Source: Pseudomonas putida (GTDB lineage: Bacteria; Pseudomonadota; Gammaproteobacteria; Pseudomonadales; Pseudomonadaceae). From it: a stretch of 64,000 bases of DNA. Under the pieces are notes generated by a model, which searched no databases, was not told the origin of the DNA, and worked only from the letters and a program-made list of their open reading frames with translations. Both the position numbers and the translations under genes were made by a program. Shown piece by piece: positions 1-11,259 of the stretch. The stretch is taken from the NCBI RefSeq assembly GCF_009883635.2, contig NZ_CP026115.2, forward strand, positions 2,108,001-2,172,000, in the 5' to 3' direction. The first letter of the stretch is position 1, and every line of letters begins with the position of its first letter.

Positions 1-1061
1 TTGCTGACGCCATATTTGTCGATGGCCGCCAGGGTATCGCCACCACCGGCGATGGAGAAGGCGGCGCTATCAGCGATGGCCTTGGCCAGTACCTTGGTGC
101 CGTTGCCGAACTGGTCGAACTCGAACACGCCGACCGGGCCGTTCCACAGGATGGTCTTCGACGACTTCAGCAGCTCGGCGAAATTGGCTGCGGTCTGCGG
201 GCCGATGTCCAGGATCATGTCATCGGCGGCTACGTCGGCGATGGCCTTGACGGTGGCTTCGGCGTCTTCGGCAAAGGCCTTGGCAACCACCACGTCGACG
301 GGCAGCGGCACGCTGACCTTGGCGGCGATGGCCTTGGCGGTGTCGACCAGGTCAGGCTCGTACAGCGACTTGCCGACCGGGTGTCCGGCAGCGGCGAGGA
401 AGGTGTTGGCAATGCCGCCACCGACGATCAGCTGGTCACAGACGCTGCTCAGGCTGTTCAGCACGTCCAGCTTGGTCGACACCTTGGAGCCGGCAACGAT
501 GGCCGCCATCGGCTTGGCCGGGGCTTTCAGGGCCTTGCCCAGCGCGTCCAGTTCTGCGGCCAGCAGCGGGCCAGCGGCAGCGACCTTGGCGAACTTGGCG
601 ACGCCATGGGTGGAGCCTTCAGCGCGGTGAGCAGTGCCGAATGCGTCCATGACGAACACGTCGCAGAGGGCGGCGTACTTCTGTGCCAGCTCGTCGGCGT
701 TCTTCTTCTCGCCCTTGTTGAAGCGCACGTTCTCGAACAGCACCAGGTCACCCGCGTTGACCTGAACGCCGTCCAGATAGTCGGCAACCAGCGGTACTTC
801 GCGGCCCAGGGCCTTGCTCAGGTAGTCGGCAACCGGCTTGAGGCTGTTCTCGGCAGAGAACTCGCCTTCGGTCGGGCGGCCCAGGTGCGAGCAGACCATT
901 ACCGCCGCACCCTTTTCCAGGGCCAGCTTGATGGTCGGCAGCGCTGCCAGGATACGCGCATCGCTGGCTACCACACCGTCCTTCACAGGTACGTTGAGGT
1001 CTTCGCGGATCAGTACGCGCTTACCTTGCAGGTCGAGGTCGGTCATCTTCAACACGGTCAT
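1..1061 (-). CDS. pgk: Phosphoglycerate kinase, 3' end cut by window edge
   Basis: Phosphoglycerate kinase interconverts 1,3-bisphosphoglycerate and 3-phosphoglycerate with ATP formation in cytosolic glycolysis and gluconeogenesis. The frame reads from an ATG at 1061 as [20 protein letters not shown], a typical pseudomonad Pgk N-terminus, followed by the substrate-binding RxDLNVP-type segment and the VCSHLGRP motif. About 353 residues are present and the frame is still open at base 1, so the C-terminal nucleotide-binding part is missing only because of the window. An internal ATG at 1046 is possible but the longer start matches the family. It lies 12 bases after epd in the same direction, the usual epd-pgk arrangement. 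Confidence 0.95.
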   Translation of the reverse strand, partial: MTVLKMTDLDLQGKRVLIREDLNVPVKDGVVASDARILAALPTIKLALEKGAAVMVCSHLGRPTEGEFSAENSLKPVADYLSKALGREVPLVADYLDGVQVNAGDLVLFENVRFNKGEKKNADELAQKYAALCDVFVMDAFGTAHRAEGSTHGVAKFAKVAAAGPLLAAELDALGKALKAPAKPMAAIVAGSKVSTKLDVLNSLSSVCDQLIVGGGIANTFLAAAGHPVGKSLYEPDLVDTAKAIAAKVSVPLPVDVVVAKAFAEDAEATVKAIADVAADDMILDIGPQTAANFAELLKSSKTILWNGPVGVFEFDQFGNGTKVLAKAIADSAAFSIAGGGDTLAAIDKYGVS

Positions 1062-1073
1062 GAATGCAGTCCT

Positions 1074-2135
1074 TCAGGGCTGTTTGCTGCGGGTTGGGTG
1101 GACGACGTGCAGATAGTGTTCGGCAACGTCGAGCATACGGTTGGCGAACCCCCATTCGTTGTCGAACCAAGCCAGCAGGTTCACCAGGCGTGGGCCTGAG
1201 ACGCGGGTCTGGCTGGCATCGACGATGGCCGAATGCGGGTCATGGTTGAAATCACAGCTGGCGTGAGGCAGCTCGGTGTAGGCCAGCAAGCCTTTGAGCG
1301 GGCCGCTCTGCGCTGCCTCGCGAAGCACCCGGTTGACCTCGGCCGCGCTGGTGTCGCGGGCGGTCTGCAGGGTGATGTCCAGGCACGAGACGTTGACGGT
1401 CGGCACACGTACCGCTTTGGCCTGGATTCGCCCGGCAAGTTCCGGAAGCAGGCGTTCGATGCCGCGCGCCAGGCCAGTGGACACCGGGATCACCGACTGG
1501 AAGGCCGAGCGCGTGCGGCGCAGGTCTTCGTGGTGATAGGCATCGATCACCGGCTGGTCGTTCATTGCCGAGTGGATGGTGGTGATCTGCACGTACTCGA
1601 TGCCGAATGCCTGGTCCAGCACGCGCAGCAGCGGTACGCCGCAGTTGGTGGTACAGGAGGCGTTGGACACCAGGCGTTCGTTACCGGTCAGGCAATCCTG
1701 GTTGATGCCATAGACCACGGTGGCGTCGACATCGGCCTCGCTGGCCATGGGCTGCGAGAACAATACGCGCGGCGCACCGGCATCGAGGAAGCGCTGGCCA
1801 TCGGCGCGGGTGTGGTAGACGCCGGAGCACTCCAGCACCAGGTCGACACCCAGGGCGGCCCAGTCGATGCCTTCAGGCGTAGCGCTGCGCATGACTCTCA
1901 CGCAGTCGCCATTGATGTGCAGACAGTCGCCGTCGACCTTCACCTCGCCGGGGAAACGCCCGTGGGTGGAGTCGAAGCGTGTCAGGTATTCGATGCTGGC
2001 CTGATCGGCCAGGTCGTTCAGCGCAACGATCTCGAAACCGGCCTTTGCCCCCCGCTCGAACAGTGCGCGCAGGACACAGCGGCCGATGCGGCCGTAACCG
2101 TTGAGTGCAACTTTGTAGGGACGCGGGTGGGGCAT
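1074..2135 (-). CDS. epd: Erythrose-4-phosphate / glyceraldehyde-3-phosphate dehydrogenase-type enzyme
   Basis: NAD-dependent aldehyde dehydrogenase of the GAPDH fold. The Epd branch oxidises erythrose 4-phosphate to 4-phosphoerythronate for pyridoxal 5'-phosphate synthesis. The 353-residue protein begins MPHPRPYKVALNGYGRIGR (Rossmann glycine motif at about 12-18) and has the catalytic SNASCTTNC motif with Cys161. The frame stays open upstream to 2207, but the ATG at 2135 leaves a normal family N-terminus. Its position between tktA, which makes erythrose 4-phosphate, and pgk fits the classical tkt-epd-pgk cluster. A true GAPDH role cannot be excluded from sequence alone, but the neighbourhood favours Epd. 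Confidence 0.88.
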   Translation of the reverse strand: MPHPRPYKVALNGYGRIGRCVLRALFERGAKAGFEIVALNDLADQASIEYLTRFDSTHGRFPGEVKVDGDCLHINGDCVRVMRSATPEGIDWAALGVDLVLECSGVYHTRADGQRFLDAGAPRVLFSQPMASEADVDATVVYGINQDCLTGNERLVSNASCTTNCGVPLLRVLDQAFGIEYVQITTIHSAMNDQPVIDAYHHEDLRRTRSAFQSVIPVSTGLARGIERLLPELAGRIQAKAVRVPTVNVSCLDITLQTARDTSAAEVNRVLREAAQSGPLKGLLAYTELPHASCDFNHDPHSAIVDASQTRVSGPRLVNLLAWFDNEWGFANRMLDVAEHYLHVVHPTRSKQP

Positions 2136-2165
2136 TGGGTGGCTCGCTAACGCATGATGGCTGTT

Positions 2166-2256
2166 GGGGCCGCGTTGCGGCCCATCGCGACGCAAGGCCG
2201 CTCCCACAGAGACCGCGTACGCAGTACCTTGTGGGAGCGGCCTTGTGTCGCGAAAC
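2166..2256. repeat. Pair of inverted REP-like palindromes
   Basis: Two copies of a REP-type unit face each other between epd and tktA: about 2166-2209, containing GCAAGGCCGCTCCCACAG, and about 2228-2256, containing TTGTGGGAGCGGCCTTG. Each arm is the reverse complement of the other with few differences. The arrangement resembles the intergenic REP pairs common in P. putida-group genomes. It is followed by a short hairpin (GAGGGC/GCCCTC) just after the tktA stop codon, which may help end tktA transcription. Confidence 0.75.
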
Positions 2257-2285
2257 GAGGGCGAAGCCCTCGCCTTACGCCTGTA

Positions 2286-4283
2286 TCAGTCTTCCAGCAG
2301 CTCTTCGGCGGTGCCCAGGATGTTCTCCAGAGTGAAGCCGAATTCCTCGAACAGTGCAGCGGCCGGAGCCGACTCACCGTAGGTGGTCATGCCGATGATA
2401 CGACCTTCCAGGCCAACGTACTTGTACCAGAAGTCCGCGTGGGCGGCTTCGATGGCGATGCGCGCAGCGACTTCGACCGGCAGTACCGATTGCTTGTAGG
2501 CAGCGTCCTGGGCATCGAACACGCTGGTGCAAGGCATGGAAACCACGCGCACCTTGCGGCCCTGCTCGGTCAGCTTGGCCTGCGCCTGAACAGCCAGGCC
2601 CACTTCCGAACCGGTAGCGATCAGGATCAGCTCAGGCTCGCCAGCACAGTCCTTGAGCACATAGCCACCGCGGCTGATATCGGCGATCTGCTGGGCGTCG
2701 CGCGCCTGGTGCTGCAGGTTCTGACGCGAGAAGATCAGCGCCGATGGGCCGTCCTTGCGCTCCAGGGCGTTTTTCCAGGACACGGCCGATTCGACCGCGT
2801 CGGCTGGGCGCCAGGTGTCCAGGTTCGGCGTGCTGCGCAGGCTGGTCAGCTGCTCGATCGGCTGGTGAGTCGGGCCGTCTTCGCCCAGGCCGATGGAGTC
2901 GTGGGTGTAGACGTGGATCACGCGCTGCTTCATCAGTGCCGACATGCGCACGGCATTGCGGGCGTATTCCATGAACATCAGGAAGGTTGCGCCGTAAGGC
3001 ACCAGGCCACCGTGCAGGGCGACGCCGTTCATGATCGCAGTCATGCCGAACTCACGCACGCCGTAGAACACGTAGTTGCCGCTGGCATCGTTGGCTTCGA
3101 CGCCTTTGCAGCCTTTCCACAGGGTCAGGTTGGAGCCGGCCAGGTCAGCCGAACCGCCGAGGAACTCAGGCAGCATCGGGCCGAAGGCATTCAGCGCGTT
3201 CTGGCTGGCCTTGCGGCTGGCGATGGTTTCACCTTTGGCGGCCACTTCATTGATGTAGGCCTGGGCCTTCTCGCTGAAGTCGGCCGGCAGCTCGCCGCTG
3301 TCGCGGCGCTTGAACTCGGCAGCCAGTTCCGGGTAGGCCTTGGCGTAGGCGTCGAAACGCTGGTTCCAGTCGGCTTCGGCCTTGGCACCGGCAGCCTTGG
3401 CATCCCACTCGGCGTAAATGTCGGCCGGGACTTCGAACGGACCGTGGTTCCAGTTCAGTTCCTTGCGCGCCAGGGCGATTTCGTCGTTGCCCAGCGGTGC
3501 GCCGTGGCAGTCTTCCTTGCCCTGCTTGTTAGGCGAACCGAAACCGATGATGGTCTTGCAGCAGATCAGGGTCGGACGGTCGCTCTTGCGCGCGGTCTCG
3601 ATGGCCATCTTGATTTCATCGGCATCATGGCCGTTGACGTTACGGATGACTTGCCAGTTGTAGGCTTCGAAACGCGCCGGGGTGTTATCGGTGAACCAGC
3701 CGTGCACTTCGCCGTCGATGGAGATGCCGTTGTCGTCGTAGAAGGCGATCAGCTTGTTCAGGCCCAGGGTGCCGGCCAACGAGGCGACTTCATGGGAAAT
3801 ACCTTCCATCATGCAGCCGTCGCCGAGGAACACATAGGTGTTGTGGTCGACGATGTTGTGGCCTTCACGGTTGAACTGTGCAGCCAGCACTTTCTCGGCC
3901 AGGGCAAAGCCCACGGCGTTGGCGATGCCTTGGCCGAGCGGGCCGGTGGTGGTCTCGACGCCTGGGGTGTAGCCGTATTCCGGATGGCCCGGGGTACGGC
4001 TGTGCAGCTGGCGGAAGCCTTTGATGTCATCGATGGTGACATCGTAGCCAGTCAGGTGCAGCAGCGAATAGATGAGCATCGAGCCGTGGCCGTTGGACAG
4101 CACGAAGCGGTCACGGTCAGCGAACTTCGGGTTGCTCGGGTTGTGCTTCATGTAGTCGCGCCAAAGCACTTCGGCGATATCCGCCATGCCCATGGGGGCA
4201 CCTGGGTGGCCGCTGTTGGCCTTTTGCACGGCATCCATGCTGAGTGCACGAATGGCGTTGGCACGTTCACGACGGCTGGGCAT
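2286..4283 (-). CDS. tktA: Transketolase
   Basis: Thiamine-diphosphate enzyme that moves two-carbon units between sugar phosphates in the non-oxidative pentose phosphate pathway, supplying erythrose 4-phosphate and ribose 5-phosphate. The 665-residue length is normal. Visible features are the N-terminal [15 protein letters not shown] segment (about 21-35), the ThDP/Mg motif GDGCMMEG followed by the DDNGIS segment (about 155-185), the central pyrimidine-binding domain with the [10 protein letters not shown] segment, and a C-terminal domain with ATGSEVGLA. An AGGAGA ribosome-binding site precedes the ATG at 4283. It is divergent from the ArsR-methyltransferase gene and upstream of epd and pgk on the same strand. 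Confidence 0.97.
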   Translation of the reverse strand: MPSRRERANAIRALSMDAVQKANSGHPGAPMGMADIAEVLWRDYMKHNPSNPKFADRDRFVLSNGHGSMLIYSLLHLTGYDVTIDDIKGFRQLHSRTPGHPEYGYTPGVETTTGPLGQGIANAVGFALAEKVLAAQFNREGHNIVDHNTYVFLGDGCMMEGISHEVASLAGTLGLNKLIAFYDDNGISIDGEVHGWFTDNTPARFEAYNWQVIRNVNGHDADEIKMAIETARKSDRPTLICCKTIIGFGSPNKQGKEDCHGAPLGNDEIALARKELNWNHGPFEVPADIYAEWDAKAAGAKAEADWNQRFDAYAKAYPELAAEFKRRDSGELPADFSEKAQAYINEVAAKGETIASRKASQNALNAFGPMLPEFLGGSADLAGSNLTLWKGCKGVEANDASGNYVFYGVREFGMTAIMNGVALHGGLVPYGATFLMFMEYARNAVRMSALMKQRVIHVYTHDSIGLGEDGPTHQPIEQLTSLRSTPNLDTWRPADAVESAVSWKNALERKDGPSALIFSRQNLQHQARDAQQIADISRGGYVLKDCAGEPELILIATGSEVGLAVQAQAKLTEQGRKVRVVSMPCTSVFDAQDAAYKQSVLPVEVAARIAIEAAHADFWYKYVGLEGRIIGMTTYGESAPAAALFEEFGFTLENILGTAEELLED

Positions 4284-4445
4284 CGCTTATCTCCTGGGGC
4301 TTGAATAGGTGGTGTCACGAAAAAGGCGGCCATTTTCGCCCACTGCGGGGGCCGGGGGCAATGACGGATGGTCGCAGTTGGGGGATTTTCCTGTGATTGG
4401 CCTCCATAACGGCGAAAAAACCGCCAGGGCCACCCGCCCATCAGC

Positions 4446-4469
4446 CAATATCAAAACTTTTTGATATTG
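4446..4469. promoter_or_regulatory. Perfect 11-bp inverted repeat, probable operator
   Basis: CAATATCAAAA (4446-4456), two bases, then TTTTGATATTG (4459-4469): a perfect dyad in an AT-rich island inside GC-rich DNA. It lies 40 bases before the ArsR-methyltransferase start and about 160 bases from the divergent tktA start. Size and symmetry fit a dimeric winged-helix repressor, so autoregulation of the arsR-metK unit is the simplest inference. It overlaps a plausible TTGATA or TTGACC -35 element, but no convincing -10 was found. Confidence 0.65.
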
Positions 4470-4509
4470 ACCTTGCGGGGGCAGCCCCGCCTGTCTAGAC
4501 TGCCGCACC

Positions 4510-5502
4510 ATGAACCTCCGTGCGCAACCGATCCCCCAGCAAAGCGACACACTGGCCGCCCTGTGCAAGGCCAGTGGCGATGAGCTGCGCCTGAACGTGT
4601 TGCGCGCCCTGGCCAGTGATTCGTTCGGCGTGCTGGAGCTGGCGCAGATCTTCGACGTCGGCCAGTCGGGCATGAGCCACCACCTCAAGGTGCTGGCCCA
4701 GGCCGAGTTGGTGGCCACGCGGCGTGAAGGCAATGCGATCTTCTACCGCCGCGCCCTGCCCGATGGCCAGCGCTTCGGCGGGCGCCTGCACATGGCCCTG
4801 CTCGATGAGGTCGACGACCTGGCCTTGCCGGAGGATGTGCAGGCCCGCATTGCCCAGGTGCAGCAACGCCGCGCCGCCACCAGCCAGGACTTCTTCCTGC
4901 GTGTGGAAGAAAAATTCCGCGCCCAGCAAGACCTCATCGCCGGCTTGCCGCAGTACCGCGAAAGCCTGCTGGCGCTACTCGACAAGCTGAACTTCGCGTC
5001 GACCGCCAGCGCGCTGGAAGTCGGCCCCGGCGATGGTGGTTTCCTGCCGGACCTGGCACGGCGCTTCGCCCAGGTCACTGCCCTGGACAACAGCCCGACC
5101 ATGCTCGAGCTGGCGCGCCAGGTCTGCGAACGCGAACGCCTGGGTAATGTGTACCTGCAGTTGGCCGATGCACTGGGTGCAACGGATGTGGAAGCCGACT
5201 GCGTTGTGCTGAACATGGTCCTGCACCATTTCAGCGACCCGGCCCTGGCCTTGCGCCAACTGGCCAAACGGGTGAAGGCAGGCGGCAGCCTGCTGGTCAC
5301 CGAACTGTGCAGCCATGACCAGGGTTGGGCGCGGGAAGCCTGCGGCGACCTCTGGCTCGGCTTCGAACAGGACGATCTGGCCCGTTGGGCCACAGCAGCC
5401 GGGCTGGCCCCCGGGGATAGCCTCTATGTAGGCTTGCGTAACGGTTTCCAGATACAGGTCCGTCATTTTCAGCGGACGCCTGGCGACACTCACCATCGGT
5501 AA
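4510..5502 (+). CDS. ArsR-family HTH regulator fused to SAM-methyltransferase domain
   Basis: A 330-residue two-domain protein. Residues 12-85 are an ArsR winged helix (VLELAQIFDVGQSGMSHHLK recognition region at 41-60, then a wing with REGNAIFYRR). Residues 145-270 form a class I methyltransferase fold with motif I ALEVGPGDGGF (168-178), the acidic motif II TALDNSPTML (190-199) and LNMVLHHFSD (234-243). No cysteine pair of the metal-sensing ArsR type is seen near the recognition helix. It lies 19 bases upstream of metK and probably shares its transcript. ArsR proteins of the SahR type are known to sense SAH and control SAM-cycle genes; here the fused domain could be the SAM/SAH sensor or an active enzyme. 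Function is inferred from context. Confidence 0.85.
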   Translation: MNLRAQPIPQQSDTLAALCKASGDELRLNVLRALASDSFGVLELAQIFDVGQSGMSHHLKVLAQAELVATRREGNAIFYRRALPDGQRFGGRLHMALLDEVDDLALPEDVQARIAQVQQRRAATSQDFFLRVEEKFRAQQDLIAGLPQYRESLLALLDKLNFASTASALEVGPGDGGFLPDLARRFAQVTALDNSPTMLELARQVCERERLGNVYLQLADALGATDVEADCVVLNMVLHHFSDPALALRQLAKRVKAGGSLLVTELCSHDQGWAREACGDLWLGFEQDDLARWATAAGLAPGDSLYVGLRNGFQIQVRHFQRTPGDTHHR

Positions 5503-5521
5503 ATTTTAGGAACCCGTCGAG

Positions 5522-6712
5522 ATGAGCGAATACTCCCTTTTCACCTCCGAGTCCGTGTCCGAAGGGCATCCGGACAAGATCGCCGACCAGATTTCGGACG
5601 CGGTCCTTGATGCCATCATCACCCAGGACAAGTACGCCCGCGTAGCGTGCGAAACCCTGGTCAAGACCGGTGTCGCCATCATCGCCGGCGAAGTCACCAC
5701 CTCCGCCTGGGTCGACCTGGAAGAGCTGGTGCGCAAAGTCATCATCGACATCGGCTACAACAGCTCCGACGTCGGCTTCGACGGCGCCACCTGCGCCGTG
5801 ATGAACATCATCGGCAAACAGTCGGTTGACATCGCCCAAGGCGTCGACCGCTCCAAGCCGGAAGACCAGGGCGCGGGTGACCAGGGCCTGATGTTCGGCT
5901 ACGCCAGCAACGAAACCGACGTGCTGATGCCAGCGCCAATCTGCTTCTCGCACCGTCTGGTCGAGCGCCAGGCCGAAGCGCGCAAGTCCGGCCTGCTGCC
6001 GTGGCTGCGCCCTGACGCCAAGTCGCAGGTCACCTGCCGTTACGAGAACGGCAAGGTCGTCGGTATCGACGCGGTGGTCCTGTCGACCCAGCACAACCCT
6101 GAGGTCTCGCTGAAAGACCTGCAGGAAGCCGTGATGGAGCTGATCGTCAAGCACACCCTGCCGGCCGAACTGCTGCACAAAGGCACCCAGTTCCACATCA
6201 ACCCGACCGGCAACTTCATCATCGGTGGCCCGGTGGGCGACTGCGGCCTGACCGGCCGCAAGATCATCGTCGACTCCTACGGCGGCATGGCCCGTCACGG
6301 TGGCGGCGCGTTCTCCGGCAAGGACCCGTCCAAGGTCGACCGTTCCGCCGCCTACGCTGGCCGCTACGTGGCCAAGAACATCGTTGCCGCCGGCCTGGCC
6401 GAGCGCTGCGAGATCCAGGTGTCCTACGCCATCGGCGTGGCCCAGCCGACCTCCATCTCGATCAACACCTTCGGCACCGGCAAGGTTTCCGACGACAAGA
6501 TCATCCAGATCGTGCGCGAGTGCTTCGACCTGCGCCCGTACGCCATCACCAAGATGCTCGACCTGCTGCACCCGATGTATCAGGAAACCGCTGCCTACGG
6601 CCACTTCGGCCGTGAGCCACAGCAGAAGACTGTCGGCGACGACACCTTCACCACCTTCACCTGGGAGCGCACCGACCGCGCCCAGGCGCTGCGTGACGCT
6701 GCCGGCCTGTAA
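5522..6712 (+). CDS. metK: S-adenosylmethionine synthetase
   Basis: Methionine adenosyltransferase makes SAM from methionine and ATP in the cytosol. The 396-residue protein starts [20 protein letters not shown] with the GHPDK ATP-binding motif, and carries the conserved DQGLMFGYA segment, the GGxxGDxGLTGRKI-type loop and the [16 protein letters not shown] motif near 265-280. The length matches the family. It follows the ArsR-methyltransferase gene by 19 bases (ribosome-binding site TAGGAA) and is closed by a strong terminator at 6733-6767, so the pair looks like a complete operon. Confidence 0.98.
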   Translation: MSEYSLFTSESVSEGHPDKIADQISDAVLDAIITQDKYARVACETLVKTGVAIIAGEVTTSAWVDLEELVRKVIIDIGYNSSDVGFDGATCAVMNIIGKQSVDIAQGVDRSKPEDQGAGDQGLMFGYASNETDVLMPAPICFSHRLVERQAEARKSGLLPWLRPDAKSQVTCRYENGKVVGIDAVVLSTQHNPEVSLKDLQEAVMELIVKHTLPAELLHKGTQFHINPTGNFIIGGPVGDCGLTGRKIIVDSYGGMARHGGGAFSGKDPSKVDRSAAYAGRYVAKNIVAAGLAERCEIQVSYAIGVAQPTSISINTFGTGKVSDDKIIQIVRECFDLRPYAITKMLDLLHPMYQETAAYGHFGREPQQKTVGDDTFTTFTWERTDRAQALRDAAGL

Positions 6713-6732
6713 TTGTCCTACAGCGGTAAATG

Positions 6733-8548
<1,816 letters not shown>

Positions 8549-8679
8549 GTTTTAACAAAAACTGTTGTAGGAAAATGCCTGGATTGTTCCAGAAATATCC
8601 AACAAGGGTTCCTAAATCGCCAAAAGCAAGGCAGGATTTGCCCCACCTTTTGCTGACCCGCCCCCTCAAGGAGGCTTTG

Positions 8680-9072
8680 ATGAAATTGATTTTCACCCTG
8701 ACACTGCTGACCACCCTGGGTCTGGCTGCCGGCGTTGCCCAAGCGGCACAGCCTGATGAGGGCTTGACCGGTTGCGCCGCCAAGCGCAGTGCCATCGAGA
8801 ACCAGCTGAAAATCGCCCGCGACCACGGCAACAGCGATCAGGTGGCTGGGCTTGAGGAAGCACTGCGTGGCGTTGGCAATTGCACCGACGCCAGCCTGCG
8901 TAAAGAGCGCGAGCAGAAAGTGCTCGATGCACGTCACGAGGTGGCGGAGCGCGAGAGGGACCTGAAGAAGGCCGAGAAAAAGGGCGACGCGGAAAAGATC
9001 AACAAGCGCAAGGACAAGCTTGCCGAGTCCCGCAAGGAGTTGCAGGAAGCAGTAGACGAACTGGACCGCTGA
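8680..9072 (+). CDS. DUF1090 family small exported protein
   Basis: A 130-residue protein with a clear signal peptide (MKLIFTLTLLTTLGLAAGVAQA, about 1-22), then LTGCAAKRSAIENQLKIA, a glycine/cysteine segment (GVGNC) and a long charged coiled-coil tail rich in Lys and Glu. The two spaced cysteines and charged helical C-terminus match DUF1090 (YqjC-like) periplasmic proteins, whose biochemical role is unknown. An AAGGAGG ribosome-binding site at 8668-8674 fixes the ATG at 8680. The 131 bases before it are AT-rich, with no clear sigma-70 pair identified. The gene stands alone and ends at a hairpin shared with the converging cytochrome gene. Confidence 0.82.
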   Translation: MKLIFTLTLLTTLGLAAGVAQAAQPDEGLTGCAAKRSAIENQLKIARDHGNSDQVAGLEEALRGVGNCTDASLRKEREQKVLDARHEVAERERDLKKAEKKGDAEKINKRKDKLAESRKELQEAVDELDR

Positions 9073-9079
9073 CCTTGCA

Positions 9080-9105
9080 TGATCGCCTGTTGACGCAGGC
9101 GATCA
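9080..9105. terminator. Hairpin between converging genes
   Basis: TGATCGCCTG / CAGGCGATCA with a 6-base loop lies directly after the DUF1090 stop codon and overlaps the stop of the converging cytochrome c' gene. It has a perfect 10-bp stem but no strong T run on either side, so it may act as a weak bidirectional terminator or as an RNA 3'-end protector. Confidence 0.6.
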
Positions 9106-9549
9106 ATGATTGCGGAATTCGGTATGGCACGCCTTGCACGCCGCCTCGACCTTATCCATCGGTGCCTTCATTTGCGCCGCGTCCAGCGGTTGGGTCCGCG
9201 TCACTTCCACCAACTCGCCGGTCACACCCTCCAGTTGCCGGGCAAGGTCATGGAAGTGCGCCTGCCGCTCCCACACCTCCGGCCGTGCACTGCTGTCACC
9301 CTCATCCCGCGCCTGTGGAAAATGCTGCCACGGCGCATGGGCAAGACCATCGAGCTTCAACGCGCCATCGGCGAACTTCACTCCGTCGAAGGGCAAGCGG
9401 CCGCGCAACATCCCGCCCATGTCTTCGCTGGTCTTGAGCATGTCCTTGAAGATTGCCTTGCGCTTGCCCAACGGCGAGTTGGGGTCGACCCGGTCACAGG
9501 CAGTCAGGGCAAGGGCAGCAAGCAGTACTACGGTCAATCGCTTGAACAT
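9103..9549 (-). CDS. Cytochrome c'-type heme protein, predicted lipoprotein
   Basis: A 148-residue protein whose N-terminus MFKRLTVVLLAALALTACDR is a lipoprotein signal with lipobox LTAC. The mature part has an aromatic-poor four-helix pattern and ends with CKACHTEFRNH, a CxxCH heme-c attachment site 5-10 residues from the C-terminus. This is the usual place for class II cytochromes c (cytochrome c'). The ATG at 9549 is preferred over an upstream in-frame start at 9627 because it places the signal at the N-terminus. Cytochromes c' bind NO or CO or carry electrons; the partner is unknown. Membrane anchoring through the lipobox is an inference and would be atypical for the soluble class. Confidence 0.82.
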   Translation of the reverse strand: MFKRLTVVLLAALALTACDRVDPNSPLGKRKAIFKDMLKTSEDMGGMLRGRLPFDGVKFADGALKLDGLAHAPWQHFPQARDEGDSSARPEVWERQAHFHDLARQLEGVTGELVEVTRTQPLDAAQMKAPMDKVEAACKACHTEFRNH

Positions 9550-9668
9550 CACGGTCACTTCAGCCAACGCAAAAGGGTGGCCAGTATCGCCGCCAGCCAG
9601 GCAAAGACCAATAGCCACATAAAACACAAGGGCGAATCTTCATGTTCGCCAGCCACAGGTACCCACTG

Positions 9669-10820
9669 ATGAAATCTGCCCTGCGCCATCTGGCCTGGAC
9701 ACTTCCGGCACTCGCCCTGCTGGCCGGCTGCAACGGCGGCGAAAGCGCCAAGCCCGAGCCTCATGCCATCGCCACCTATGCCCCGTCCACCTGGAAAGAC
9801 CTGCCTGCGGTCAGCGATGAAGACCTGCTGGCCGGCTTCTATGCCTGGCGCAGCGGCTGCGAAAAACTCAAGCGCGACCCGGTGTGGGCCGCCACCTGCG
9901 AAGCAGCCGGCAACGACACGGCGAGCGCCACTCAGGTGCGCACGTTCCTTGAGCAGAACCTGCAGGTGTATGGCCTGCGTTCCGCCGACAACAACGCCAA
10001 CGGCCTGATCACCGGCTACTACGAACCGGTCTACCCCGGTAGCCTGAAGCGCACCGAAGCGGCGCACGTGGCGGTTTATGGCGTACCCGATGACATGATC
10101 GTGGTCGACCTGGCCAGCGTGTACCCCGAACTCAAAGGCAAGCGCCTGCGTGGCCGCCTGGACGGTCGCGTGCTCAAACCTTACGACACTGCCGAGGTGA
10201 TCAGCCGCGATGGCGTCAAGGCACCCGTGCTGGCCTGGCTGACCGATCCGATGGACCTGCAGTTCCTGCAGATTCAGGGCTCAGGCAGAATCCAGCTGGA
10301 AGATGGCCGCCAGCTGCGGCTGGGCTATGCCGAGCAGAACGGCCACCCCTACCGGCCAATCGGCCGCTGGCTGGTGGAGCAAGGCCAGTTGAAAAAAGAA
10401 GACGTGACCATGGGCAGCATTCACGCCTGGGCCATGGCCAACCCGCAGCGCGTGCCGGAACTGTTGGCCAGCAACCCTAGCTATGTGTTCTTCAGTGTCC
10501 GCCCGGACAGCAACGAAGGGCCGCGCGGCTCACTGAACGTGCCGCTGACAGCGGGCTACAGCGTGGCCATCGACCGCAAGGTGATCCCGCTGGGCAGCTT
10601 GTTATGGCTGTCGACCACACGCCCGGATGGGTCGCCGGTGGTACGCCCGGTGGGGGCTCAGGACACGGGGGGAGCGATTGCCGGCGAAGTGCGTGCCGAC
10701 CTGTTCTGGGGGACCGGGCCGCAAGCCGGCGAGCTGGCGGGGAACATGAAGCAGCAAGGGCAGATCTGGATGCTCTGGCCCAAGGGCCAGCCGCTGCCAG
10801 AGGTGCCCAAAGTCCTCTGA
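9669..10820 (+). CDS. mltA: Membrane-bound lytic murein transglycosylase A
   Basis: Outer-membrane lipoprotein that cleaves peptidoglycan glycan strands, forming 1,6-anhydromuramic acid ends. The 383-residue product starts MKSALRHLAWTLPALALLAG with Cys21 as the lipidated residue. Landmarks are the GYYEP motif (ITGYYEPVYPGS), the FLQIQGSGRIQLEDG stretch of the double-psi barrel, and the C-terminal 3D domain with QDTGGAIAGEVRADLFWG, which holds the catalytic aspartate. The ATG at 9669 is selected over one at 9642 because it starts the signal peptide. It is divergent from the cytochrome c' gene and convergent with the MAPEG gene. Confidence 0.95.
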   Translation: MKSALRHLAWTLPALALLAGCNGGESAKPEPHAIATYAPSTWKDLPAVSDEDLLAGFYAWRSGCEKLKRDPVWAATCEAAGNDTASATQVRTFLEQNLQVYGLRSADNNANGLITGYYEPVYPGSLKRTEAAHVAVYGVPDDMIVVDLASVYPELKGKRLRGRLDGRVLKPYDTAEVISRDGVKAPVLAWLTDPMDLQFLQIQGSGRIQLEDGRQLRLGYAEQNGHPYRPIGRWLVEQGQLKKEDVTMGSIHAWAMANPQRVPELLASNPSYVFFSVRPDSNEGPRGSLNVPLTAGYSVAIDRKVIPLGSLLWLSTTRPDGSPVVRPVGAQDTGGAIAGEVRADLFWGTGPQAGELAGNMKQQGQIWMLWPKGQPLPEVPKVL

Positions 10821-10834
10821 TCCGGCGTTGAGCA

Positions 10835-10863
10835 CTTCGTGGTCTCAGATGGAGACCACGAAG
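10835..10863. terminator. Convergent hairpin between mltA and MAPEG gene
   Basis: CTTCGTGGTCTC / GAGACCACGAAG, a perfect 12-bp stem with a 5-base loop, begins 15 bases after the mltA stop codon and includes the last codons of the converging MAPEG gene. No strong T run is present. A shared 3'-end structure is the likely role. Confidence 0.6.
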
Positions 10864-11231
10864 AACGCCACGATCAACGCCATCCCGGCGAACCACACCA
10901 GCGAACGCAGTGCCGCCCAGTCCGCCAGATAGCAGATGATGTAGAGCAGGCGGCTGGTGATATACATCACACCCAGCACATCCTGGGTCACCTGTTCGGC
11001 ATTACCGACGATATCGGCCACCAGTACCGCCGCCGCAAATGCCGGAAAAGCCTCGTAGCTATTCTGCTGGGCGGCATGCGCACGGCGCGGCAAGCCCGAC
11101 AGCGTGTCGAGGAAGGCGCGCGGGTCGTGGTTGTCCTTGAGGCCGAAGCGGCCACTCGACACTTTTGCAATCAAGGCGCACAGCGGCGCCAGAAACAACG
11201 CGATTAAAATGCACCACAGGGCAACGGTCAT
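10845..11231 (-). CDS. MAPEG family integral membrane protein
   Basis: A 128-residue protein with four hydrophobic segments (about 3-22, 60-80, 85-100 and 108-127). A polar loop with NHDPRAFLDTLSGLPRRAHAAQQNSYEAFPAF matches the conserved loop of bacterial MAPEG proteins, the eicosanoid and glutathione-metabolism superfamily. The RxxxxxxNxxE pattern (RAHAAQQNSYEAFP) is the glutathione-binding hallmark of the family. The bacterial substrate is unknown. It is followed by the EamA transporter on the same strand. Confidence 0.85.
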   Translation of the reverse strand: MTVALWCILIALFLAPLCALIAKVSSGRFGLKDNHDPRAFLDTLSGLPRRAHAAQQNSYEAFPAFAAAVLVADIVGNAEQVTQDVLGVMYITSRLLYIICYLADWAALRSLVWFAGMALIVAFFVVSI

Positions 11232-11259
11232 GGACAGGACTCCTTGTTCGATCGTGAGG

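Noticed and set aside
2154..4304. 716-codon open frame on the plus strand opposite tktA
   Set aside because: It is the antisense of transketolase; GC-rich third positions leave long open frames on the reverse strand. No ribosome-binding site or family motif.
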